Of a DNA stretch of 22,942 bases, positions 1-5,361 are shown piece after piece (position 1 is the stretch's first letter; each line of letters opens with the position of its first letter). A program made the translations under genes and the position numbers. This DNA is from Bacteroidales bacterium (GTDB taxonomy: Bacteria > Bacteroidota > Bacteroidia > Bacteroidales > WCHB1-69): positions 1-22,942 of the forward strand of contig JAGCRI010000100.1 of the NCBI GenBank assembly GCA_017964755.1. Reading direction: 5' to 3'. Below the pieces are notes generated by a model. That model was not told where the DNA came from and did not search any database. It worked only from the letters and a program-made list of their open reading frames with translations.

Positions 1-548
1 CCCTTACCAGTGATCTTGCACAGCGGGACAGCACAATCCAGTCCTTGACGGAAGAAAAAGACAATGCGCTGAACACCCTGAAAGCCCAGCATGAGGTTGA
101 TGTGAAGTCCATGACCGACAAGCAGGCCAACGAACTGAAAACCCTCCAAGACGCGCTGAAAGCGGCGCAGGACAAAACCTCCGTCGTCGATACGCTTACG
201 GACAGGGTGGCAAAGCTGACGCAGGATATTGCCGACAGGGATGCGACGATTCGCAATACCAATAAGCAGTATCGCATTAAGGATGAAGTCCGTGGTCGGC
301 ACGCAAAGAACGTTGACGTGGTTATGAAGATGCTTGACATCGACAAAATCACGGAAGACGAGGAAGGCAACATGAAAGGCCTCGGCGAGCAGCTTGACGC
401 GCTGATTAAGTCTGATGCGTACTTGTTCGACACCAACCCCGGCGGTCAGCGTGGCGGGTTCTCTGGAAACCCCGATATCGGCGGTGACAACAAATCCGCT
501 AATGACGTCGTGAACAAAGCGATTCGTGCCCTTAGTGGACACAACTAA
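1..548 (+). CDS. Phage scaffold protein, GP20-type (5' partial)
   Basis: This is the C-terminal part of a capsid scaffold, which guides assembly of the procapsid and is then lost. The frame is open from base 3 to the window edge, so the true start lies upstream; the TTG at 45 is only an internal codon (it reads L in ...STIQSLTEEKD). The first ~95 visible residues are charged and heptad-like (many K, E, D, Q with spaced L/V), as expected for the coiled coil of the 'minor structural protein GP20' family. The region DVVMKMLDIDKITEDEEG followed by LGEQLDALIKSDAYLF is the typical C-terminal signature of that family as I remember it, and the Gly-rich tail (NPGGQRGGFSGN) is also common. It lies 28 bases before the major capsid gene, the usual position. 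The family call is from recognised pattern, not a search. Confidence 0.85.
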   Translation, partial: LTSDLAQRDSTIQSLTEEKDNALNTLKAQHEVDVKSMTDKQANELKTLQDALKAAQDKTSVVDTLTDRVAKLTQDIADRDATIRNTNKQYRIKDEVRGRHAKNVDVVMKMLDIDKITEDEEGNMKGLGEQLDALIKSDAYLFDTNPGGQRGGFSGNPDIGGDNKSANDVVNKAIRALSGHN

Positions 549-576
549 CTAATCTACAGAAAGAGAGGAAATTACT

Positions 577-1554
577 ATGGCGACTATTTCTCCCAACGTT
601 ATTACCCGTAGTGGTGCTGAGGCTCTTATCCCCCAGCAAATTTCTGATGAAATTATTCAGGCGTTGCCTACTCAGTCCGTAGCCCTGCGGCTGATGCGGC
701 AGATGCCCCGCATGACCTCCAAACAGACCAAGATTCCGGTTATGACCGGTCTGGCCACCGCTGGCTTTGTGTCTGGCGACACCGGCATGAAGCCCACGAG
801 CAACCTGACATGGGATAACGTCTACATCACCGCCGAAGAGCTGGCCGTTATGGTGCCCATCCCCGAGGCTGTGCTGGACGACGCGTCCTACGACATCTGG
901 GCCGAGGCTCGCCCCCGCATTGTTGAGGCGTTCGGCAAGGCGATTGACCAAGCCGTGTTCTTCGGCATCAACAAGCCCACCTCATGGCCTGCTGGTCTGG
1001 TGCCCGCCGCCATTACCGCGAGCAACTATGTGACCCACAGCGCTACCGCTACCGGCCCCGAGCTGTATACCGAGCTGCTGGGTGAGGACGGTATGCTGGC
1101 GAAGGTTGAGGAGCAGGGCATTGCCGCTAACGGCTATGTTGCTTCCATGAAGATGCGTGCGAAGCTGCGCGGCGCTCAGGATGCCAATGGACAGCCCATC
1201 TTCCGTGCTTCCTACAGCAATGACGTCAATGGCCGCATGACCTATGACATCGAGGGCCTGCCCATTGTGTTCCCCGACAACGGCTCTTGGGTCGATACCG
1301 GCACTGGCGGTGCCCTGATGCTGGCTGGCGACTTCGATTATGCCCGTTACGCCATCCGTCAGGACATTACCTTCAAGATGTTCGACCAAGGCGTTATCAC
1401 CAACGGCGAGGGTGGCGTCGCGCTGTCCCTGATGGAGAACGACTGCATTGCGATGCGTGCCGTTATCCGCCTCGGCTGGGCGCTGCCGAAGCCTGCTAAT
1501 CCGATGTCTGGCACCAGCTACTTCCCGTTCGCTATTCTGCGAAACCCTCAGTAA
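577..1554 (+). CDS. Major capsid protein (HK97 fold)
   Basis: The protein has 325 residues and forms the icosahedral head shell. The pattern supports an HK97-fold capsid without a long delta domain: an N-terminal segment with IPQQISDEIIQALPTQSVAL, then the β-rich IPVMTGLATAGFVSGDTG, then ELAVMVPIPEAVLDD and the spine helix with EAFGKAIDQAVFFG, and a C-terminal domain with ENDCIAMRAVIRLGWAL. This order matches the phage major capsid family of HK97-like phages. The ATG start follows AGAGAGGAAA at a normal distance. It stands directly after the scaffold, as expected. The gene ends in CGA AAC CCT CAG TAA, where AAC CCT forms a slippery heptamer with the preceding A. A fraction of ribosomes may therefore shift into the following -1 frame and make a longer capsid protein (see the next two entries). 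Confidence 0.92.
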   Translation: MATISPNVITRSGAEALIPQQISDEIIQALPTQSVALRLMRQMPRMTSKQTKIPVMTGLATAGFVSGDTGMKPTSNLTWDNVYITAEELAVMVPIPEAVLDDASYDIWAEARPRIVEAFGKAIDQAVFFGINKPTSWPAGLVPAAITASNYVTHSATATGPELYTELLGEDGMLAKVEEQGIAANGYVASMKMRAKLRGAQDANGQPIFRASYSNDVNGRMTYDIEGLPIVFPDNGSWVDTGTGGALMLAGDFDYARYAIRQDITFKMFDQGVITNGEGGVALSLMENDCIAMRAVIRLGWALPKPANPMSGTSYFPFAILRNPQ

Positions 1555-1586
1555 GCCTGTCGGTAGACGCTGACATAGCGGCAGGC
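1542..1586 (+). promoter_or_regulatory. Predicted programmed -1 ribosomal frameshift signal
   Basis: Bases 1542-1548 read A AAC CCT in the capsid frame, fitting the X XXY YYZ rule: after slipping one base back the codons are AAA and CCC. The capsid stop TAA follows at 1552-1554. Six bases after the heptamer, 1555-1562 (GCCTGTCG) pairs with 1579-1586 (CGGCAGGC), giving an 8-bp stem with one G-U pair and a 16-base loop. A smaller alternative stem is CGCT/AGCG at 1568-1571 and 1577-1580. No T-run follows, so it does not look like a terminator. No Shine-Dalgarno-like stimulator is visible just upstream of the slip site. Heptamer, spacer length and hairpin are seen directly; that the signal is used is inferred. 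Confidence 0.72.
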
Positions 1587-1940
1587 GAGGATTTGCTCGG
1601 CAAGTACGTTGCTGACTTGCAGAGCGATATTGTTGTCGGCAGTAATGCCATTTCTGGTACGCTGCTGTACGTTGCCGACTATAGCTCCGCTGGCTATGCT
1701 GGCGATGAAGCGTCCGGCAATTACCTTGTTATCCATTCCGCGTCCACTGACGCTGATTCCATTACGGTTGAAGTCGTCGGCGGCGTGCATGGTGAGCAGA
1801 CACTTGATGTAGATGGGATTTGCATTTGCCGTATTGCGAATACATCCCAGAAGATTCGGGTGCGTGCGTACAAGGATGGCACTGTGGCGAACGTCAAGAC
1901 TTATAGCCTTGACAACCTTGTACTTACTCCTTCCGCATAA
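1548..1940 (+). CDS. Capsid C-terminal extension domain made by -1 frameshift (probable head decoration/fibre domain)
   Basis: This frame is one base behind the capsid frame. It is open from 1500 (a TAA lies at 1497) to the TAA at 1938-1940. There is no ATG or GTG in it near the front; the first possible start is TTG at 1593, with GAGG only two bases before it and with loss of conserved-looking sequence. Translated from the slip site it gives 130 residues beginning SVSLSVDADIAAGEDLLGKY, so capsid plus extension would be 454 residues. The domain (for example GNYLVIHSAS, ITVEVVGGVHGEQTL, IRVRAYKDGTV) alternates hydrophobic residues and turns, suggesting a small β-sandwich. From memory, similar 'LLGKYVxDLQ' proteins occur as separate small genes after the capsid gene in Clostridial phages. 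A decoration or attachment role on the capsid surface is inferred by analogy with T7 gp10B and Listeria phage PSA. Confidence 0.75.
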   Translation, partial: SVSLSVDADIAAGEDLLGKYVADLQSDIVVGSNAISGTLLYVADYSSAGYAGDEASGNYLVIHSASTDADSITVEVVGGVHGEQTLDVDGICICRIANTSQKIRVRAYKDGTVANVKTYSLDNLVLTPSA

Positions 1941-1952
1941 TTGGAGGTACAC

Positions 1953-2078
1953 ATGGTAACTGATGCAATGTCGGCGCAGGAAATCGCCGAAATGCTGGCC
2001 AATCGGGACGCCCAAAGCGGTGAATCTGCCACGAAGAAGCGCGGCGGGCGTCCGAAAAAGACCACGGAGGACAAATAA
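1953..2078 (+). CDS. 41-residue basic peptide with AT-hook-like motif, function unknown
   Basis: A short frame begins at ATG 1953 behind a strong GGAGG (1944-1948) and ends in TAA at 2076-2078. The peptide begins MVTDAMSAQEIAEMLANRD, a short helix-like part. It ends in a basic tail, KKRGGRPKK, followed by TTEDK. The GRP core flanked by basic residues resembles an AT-hook DNA-binding motif, though this is a short pattern and could arise by chance. The gene fits exactly into the gap between the capsid extension and the connector gene (15 bases to the next start), which together with the ribosome binding site makes translation likely. Similar tiny genes ending in GRPKK-like tails are, to my memory, frequent next to phage head genes. 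No function is assigned. Confidence 0.65.
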   Translation: MVTDAMSAQEIAEMLANRDAQSGESATKKRGGRPKKTTEDK

Positions 2079-2092
2079 CGGGTGGTGATATA

Positions 2093-2479
2093 ATGGCGCA
2101 ATACCTGACCTATGATGAATACCTGCAATATGGTGGCACGATGGATGAAAGCGAGTATGCAGTCGCCGAGTTCAAAGCACGCAGCCGTCTTGACTGGATT
2201 ACAATGGGGCGCGTTCAGAACATGGCCGTTATCCCAGAGGAAGTCAAACTGGCAATGATGGTTATCATCAATGTCGATACCAAGTTTTCGTCAGATGCGC
2301 AGCTCGAAAGCGCCATTATATCATCCTTCACGACTGACGGTTATTCGGAGACACACGGCAACTTCTTTGAGCAGGTCGGACTTGCCAATAGGCGTGTCAA
2401 CGGCGAAGTTCAAAAGATGTTGTTCGGGGTGCTTGATGACTACGGCGAACCTCTGATTTACAGGGGGTTGTCTACATGA
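2093..2479 (+). CDS. Head-tail connector protein (gp6-like)
   Basis: A 128-residue protein starting MAQYLTYDEYLQYGGTMDES, with the helical core that is usual in gp6-like head-tail connectors: YAVAEFKARSRLDWIT, then VKLAMMVIINVDTKF and a C-terminal VQKMLFGVLDD. These proteins form a ring under the portal that links the filled head to the tail. The start ATG is preceded by GGTGGTGATATA, a leader seen again before the tail-tip gene at 12868. The stop overlaps the next start in ATGA (2476-2479), so translation of the two is probably coupled. The call rests on the sequence pattern and on gene position directly after capsid and before head closure. Confidence 0.75.
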   Translation: MAQYLTYDEYLQYGGTMDESEYAVAEFKARSRLDWITMGRVQNMAVIPEEVKLAMMVIINVDTKFSSDAQLESAIISSFTTDGYSETHGNFFEQVGLANRRVNGEVQKMLFGVLDDYGEPLIYRGLST

Positions 2480-2880
2480 ACCTGTGTACCGATACAATAA
2501 CCGTTTTCAATAAGCGCGTCGATGACGGCAGCTATGTTTACTATCCTACGGTGATAGCAAACGTGTCGTGGTACGGCAAGCTCCTTACTTCGGTTGGCGA
2601 CAAGGGCTTAATCGCCGAGAACATGTACACAATCAGGGTGCCGATAGAAGCCGACTTTGGCGGGAAATCCTACGTCAATCCTGTTGAGTACGCGGGTGCT
2701 GATTCCGCAGACGGCATATTTACCTTTGATATTGGCGATGTCGTTATCAAAGGTGAGGTGAGTACGCCGATGACGCTTGCGGAATTGCGGGCAACCCACT
2801 ACGAGTTTTTCACGGTGATGCGCGTTACGGACAACCGTAGAGCACCCAATGCGCCACATTGGAAGTTGGTGGGCGGCTGA
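2476..2880 (+). CDS. Putative head closure protein (DUF6751-like)
   Basis: A 134-residue β-rich protein starting MNLCTDTITVFNKRVDDGSY. The segments YTIRVPIEADF, FTFDIGDVVIKGEVS and HYEFFTVMRVTDNRR suggest the small β-barrel of head closure (adaptor/stopper) proteins. From memory it resembles proteins annotated DUF6751 in Firmicutes phages, always next to a gp6-like connector. Its role would be to seal the connector and receive the tail. The start overlaps the connector stop by four bases (ATGA) and the stop TGA shares a base with the next ATG (TGATG), so all three are likely translated in sequence by coupled initiation. Function is inferred mainly from position and fold pattern. Confidence 0.62.
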   Translation: MNLCTDTITVFNKRVDDGSYVYYPTVIANVSWYGKLLTSVGDKGLIAENMYTIRVPIEADFGGKSYVNPVEYAGADSADGIFTFDIGDVVIKGEVSTPMTLAELRATHYEFFTVMRVTDNRRAPNAPHWKLVGG

Positions 2881-3257
2881 TGCTTGATTTGGACATGCGC
2901 ATAGAAGGCGAGTTCACGCCGGAAGCGCTTGAAAAACTGTGCGGCATACAAGACCACGGGCCGGTGCAGAAAGCTATAGATTTGGCGTGCATCGACTACA
3001 TGAAGGCGTATTGGGCTTACGATACCGGCAGGCTTGCGAACAGTGCCTATTCCGCTTCCGATATAGGCAGCGGCGTGATTGTGTATGATACGCCCTATGC
3101 GTGGGAAATGTACCTCGGCATCCGACAGGACGGTTCGCCCGTGAATTACCACCACGACAAGAACCCAATGGCTGGGCCATGGCCGTTTGAGCGGATGGTT
3201 GCTGACCACGAGAACGACATACTGGAGGAGGCGAAGCGCGTTGCCGGAAGTCAATAA
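2880..3257 (+). CDS. Neck / minor capsid protein (Minor_capsid_2-like, gp10-type)
   Basis: A 125-residue protein. I chose ATG at 2880, which overlaps the previous stop (TGATG), over an upstream in-frame TTG at 2859 that would place the start inside the previous gene without need. The core ALEKLCGIQDHGPVQKAID, then YMKAYWAYDTGRLANSA, then VIVYDTPYAWEMYLG and NPMAGPWPFERM follows the pattern of the minor capsid / HK97 gp10-type neck family: helix, a 'TGRLxxS' turn, 'Y.TPYA', and a closing 'GP.W.ERM' motif before a final helix. These proteins sit at the head-tail interface. The C-terminal helix carries the strong GGAGGAGG that serves the next gene. Confidence 0.75.
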   Translation: MLDLDMRIEGEFTPEALEKLCGIQDHGPVQKAIDLACIDYMKAYWAYDTGRLANSAYSASDIGSGVIVYDTPYAWEMYLGIRQDGSPVNYHHDKNPMAGPWPFERMVADHENDILEEAKRVAGSQ

Positions 3258-3678
3258 CACCGAAAAATTGAGAGCATGGCTGCGCACTTGCCCTTCCATA
3301 GCGCAAAGCAAATACTTTGGCGCTGACTATATGGGGGAAAAGGCGACTGAGTACGCTGTGTTTTCCATACCATCAAGCCTGCGATACAGGGAGAACATTC
3401 TGGGTAGGCGGGTGCCGCGCGAGTCGCAAGAGCAAAACTTTGTGTTTGCCGCAAAGATACCCTACGGTTCCGACGTCGCGCAAAACCTTGAAAATCTGGG
3501 CTTCTTCCAAGACGTAGACACATGGGTAAGGGCGCAGAACAAGTCAGGCAATTTCCCCGAGTGGAACGACGGCACGATTACTGCAATCGAGGTAACAAAC
3601 ACGGGCGCACCGATACAGATTGGTACCGATGCTGCACGCTACCAGTTGCAGATAAAAGTGACCTATAAAATACAATGA
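3241..3678 (+). CDS. Probable tail terminator / minor capsid protein
   Basis: The chosen start is TTG at 3241, nine bases after GGAGGAGG (3224-3231), giving a 145-residue protein MPEVNNTEKLRAWLRTCPSI. The frame is open further upstream to 3187, but that part overlaps the previous gene and has no good binding site. The end (YQLQIKVTYKIQ) and the middle (FVFAAKIPYGSDVAQNLENLGFFQDV, with WVRAQNKSGNFPEW) match small proteins that precede the tail tube gene in many Firmicutes siphoviruses, where they cap the tail tube and join it to the neck. Homologues are often mislabelled 'chloramphenicol resistance protein', as I recall. The role is inferred from position and pattern. It overlaps the upstream gene by 17 bases. 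Confidence 0.66.
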   Translation: MPEVNNTEKLRAWLRTCPSIAQSKYFGADYMGEKATEYAVFSIPSSLRYRENILGRRVPRESQEQNFVFAAKIPYGSDVAQNLENLGFFQDVDTWVRAQNKSGNFPEWNDGTITAIEVTNTGAPIQIGTDAARYQLQIKVTYKIQ

Positions 3679-3691
3679 AAGGATGATATAA

Positions 3692-4225
3692 ATGGCTGAC
3701 GCTATCGTTGGAAAGATTGAGCGTAAATATATGGCTCACTACATCGACACGGCGTTTATCAACGACCCCACCAGCACGGCGACCCCTTCATGGTATCGCA
3801 TCGGCGAGGATTTGGAGGAGTACAACGTTGAGCTGAACCCCGACACCGAGGTTGTGAAGAACATTCTGGGCAATACCAAGTTCAATCACAACGGCTACGA
3901 GCCTACTGCCGAGGCGTCCCCGTTCTACGCCCGCGTGGGCGACGCCCTGTTCACCAAGTTGCAGGACATCGTGGACAACCGCCATCAGGGCGACCAGTGC
4001 AAGACTTCTGCTCTGGAAGTGCATCTGTGGGATGAGTCCCAGACGACTACCGGTTCCTATACCGCCTATCGTCAGTTCTGCTACTGCGTGCCCGAGAGCT
4101 ACGGCGGCGACACTTCCGGCTACCAGATTCCGTTCAACGTCAACTACGTTGGCGACCGCATTGTTGGACTGTTTGCGCCCAACGCCTCCACTGGCGGCGG
4201 TACCTTCACGCCTGCCACCCCGTAA
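3692..4225 (+). CDS. Major tail (tube) protein
   Basis: A 177-residue protein that should stack as hexameric rings into the tail tube. The opening DAIVGKIERKYMAHYIDTAF is the usual start of one Firmicutes siphovirus tube family. It is followed by WYRIGEDLEEYNVELNPDTE and the 'NILGNTKFNHNGYEP' stretch, which fits the tube β-hairpin; a late strand pair GYQIPFNVNYVGDRIVGLF closes the domain. A short Gly/Thr/Pro tail (TGGGTFTPATP) ends it. AAAGGATG precedes the ATG. An intrinsic terminator stands 24 bases after the stop, which would let this abundant protein be made in excess over downstream genes. Position directly before the chaperones and the tape measure supports the call. Confidence 0.88.
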   Translation: MADAIVGKIERKYMAHYIDTAFINDPTSTATPSWYRIGEDLEEYNVELNPDTEVVKNILGNTKFNHNGYEPTAEASPFYARVGDALFTKLQDIVDNRHQGDQCKTSALEVHLWDESQTTTGSYTAYRQFCYCVPESYGGDTSGYQIPFNVNYVGDRIVGLFAPNASTGGGTFTPATP

Positions 4226-4248
4226 CGTATATCCGTAAAACTATGCTA

Positions 4249-4281
4249 TGCCCCTGTGTTTATACGCAGGGGCAATTTTTT
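4249..4281 (+). terminator. Intrinsic terminator after the tail tube gene
   Basis: Bases 4249-4259 (TGCCCCTGTGT) pair with 4264-4274 (ATACGCAGGGGCA read from the loop side), an 11-bp stem with one G-T pair and a four-base TTAT loop. A run of six T follows at 4276-4281. This has the full form of a rho-independent terminator. It lies between the tube gene and the first chaperone gene of the same operon, so it probably works as a partial stop that lowers downstream expression; the extent of read-through is unknown. Confidence 0.85.
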
Positions 4282-4301
4282 GAATAAATCAGGAGGATAT
4301 T

Positions 4302-4787
4302 ATGGCTGACAATATCAAGAGCATGAATTTGAATATTACCGTTGACGACGGTTATCAGCGAGTGCCGATTACCAATAAGTACGGCGACGAAATAGGCGTG
4401 TTTTACTTCAATCCGACCGATATTGGCATCATTGAACGGTACAATACTCTGGCGGAGACCTTTGACGCTATCACAGAGCCGCTGGAAGCCGTGAATGACG
4501 CCGAGAACGCTGACCCTGATATCATTGAAGCCCGTCAGATTGAGGCGCTGGATAAGGCAAAAGAACGCCTCTACGAAGCCGTAGACAAGCTGTTCGGTGG
4601 CAATGCTGCGGAAGCGTTCTTCGGCAAGGTGCATCCGTTTAGCCCCGTGGACGGAAATTTCTATTGCGAGAACGTGTTGCAGGCGGTCGGCGAGTTCATC
4701 AGCAAGCAGTTCGACTCCGAAACCAAGAAGTTGAGTGCGCGTGTTGAGAAGTACACCAACCGTGCCCAGCGGCGTGCGAAGAAATGA
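4302..4787 (+). CDS. Tail assembly chaperone 1 (gpG-like position)
   Basis: A 161-residue, acidic then basic, mostly helical protein starting MADNIKSMNLNITVDDGYQR. After a β-like opening (RVPITNKYGDEIGVFYF) it has the helical part IGIIERYNTLAETFDAI and KAKERLYEAVDKLFGG, then AAEAFFGKVHPFSPVDG, and a strongly basic end NRAQRRAKK. The NPTDIGIIERYN segment and 'FGxxxPFSPVDG' are typical of chaperones that bind the tape measure and recruit tube subunits in Firmicutes siphoviruses. AGGAGGATATT precedes the ATG. The stop overlaps the start of the Gp15-family gene in ATGA. There is no slippery heptamer in the open overlap window (4748-4787), so the second chaperone is made by re-initiation rather than by the -1 shift known from lambda G/GT. 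Confidence 0.78.
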   Translation: MADNIKSMNLNITVDDGYQRVPITNKYGDEIGVFYFNPTDIGIIERYNTLAETFDAITEPLEAVNDAENADPDIIEARQIEALDKAKERLYEAVDKLFGGNAAEAFFGKVHPFSPVDGNFYCENVLQAVGEFISKQFDSETKKLSARVEKYTNRAQRRAKK

Positions 4788-5347
4788 TTTATGAGTTGCC
4801 GACGTCAGTGAATTTCGGCGGTCGCGATTGGGAGATAAACACAGACTTTCGCGACATCATTGATATTCTGCTGGCGTTTGAAGACCCTGAATTGACAAAC
4901 GCGGAGAAAGGCTACGTGTGCCTGCGCAATCTGTATGTTGACTATGAAGACATACCGCCTACGCAGGCACAGGCGGCCTATGACGCGGCAATAGAGTTCA
5001 TTGACCACGGGCACACAGACGACAATAAAAACATACGCAAGACTATGGATTGGGAGCAGGACGCATCACTGATATTCCCGGCCGTGAACCACGTGGCTGG
5101 GTTCGAAACGCGGTCTGCCGAATATATACATTGGTGGACTTTTCTCGGGTATTTCATGGAGATAAAAGATAGCACTTATTCCACGGTGCTGTCGTTGCGG
5201 CAAAAGAAAGCCCACGGCAAAAAGCTGGAAAAATACGAACAGGAGTTTTGGAAAAACAACCGTGGCATTTGCGAGCTGAAACGCAAAGATACGGACGCAG
5301 ATAAAGAAGCGAAAGCTAACTTGGAAGCCATTTTGGGGCCACGATAA
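4784..5347 (+). CDS. Tail assembly chaperone 2, Gp15 family
   Basis: A 187-residue protein of the bacteriophage Gp15 family. The opening MIYELPTSVNFGGRDWEIN followed by TDFRDIIDILLAFEDPELTN is the family hallmark. The centre holds MDWEQDASLIFPAVNHVAG and YIHWWTFLGYFMEI, the usual 'D...I..A.N.......HWW.F......I' pattern, and the end is a charged helix (KKLEKYEQEFWKNNRGICEL then KDTDADKEAK). These genes lie directly before the tape measure gene and act as its second chaperone. The ATG lies inside the end of the first chaperone gene (ATGA), without its own clear ribosome binding site, so translation should depend on the upstream gene. Confidence 0.88.
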   Translation: MIYELPTSVNFGGRDWEINTDFRDIIDILLAFEDPELTNAEKGYVCLRNLYVDYEDIPPTQAQAAYDAAIEFIDHGHTDDNKNIRKTMDWEQDASLIFPAVNHVAGFETRSAEYIHWWTFLGYFMEIKDSTYSTVLSLRQKKAHGKKLEKYEQEFWKNNRGICELKRKDTDADKEAKANLEAILGPR

Positions 5348-5361
5348 GGGGATGATTCGGT

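Noticed and set aside
1555..1586. Transcription terminator after the capsid gene
   Set aside because: The hairpin has no T-run after it and lies inside an open coding frame, so it fits a frameshift stimulator better.
1593..1940. Independent small gene starting at TTG 1593
   Set aside because: GAGG stands only two bases before the TTG, no ATG or GTG exists in the frame, and conserved-looking residues (GEDLLGKY) would be cut. The frameshift explanation accounts for the whole open frame. It is kept as the alternative.
2089..2094. TATAAT as a -10 promoter box (also at 12864-12869)
   Set aside because: It forms part of the translation leader directly at the start codon and has no -35 hexamer at the proper distance.
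3187..3240. Longer start of the tail terminator gene
   Set aside because: This part overlaps the neck gene and lacks a ribosome binding site; TTG 3241 has GGAGGAGG at nine bases.
4748..4787. Frameshift between the two tail chaperones
   Set aside because: No X XXY YYZ heptamer in the window where both frames are open; start and stop overlap as ATGA instead.
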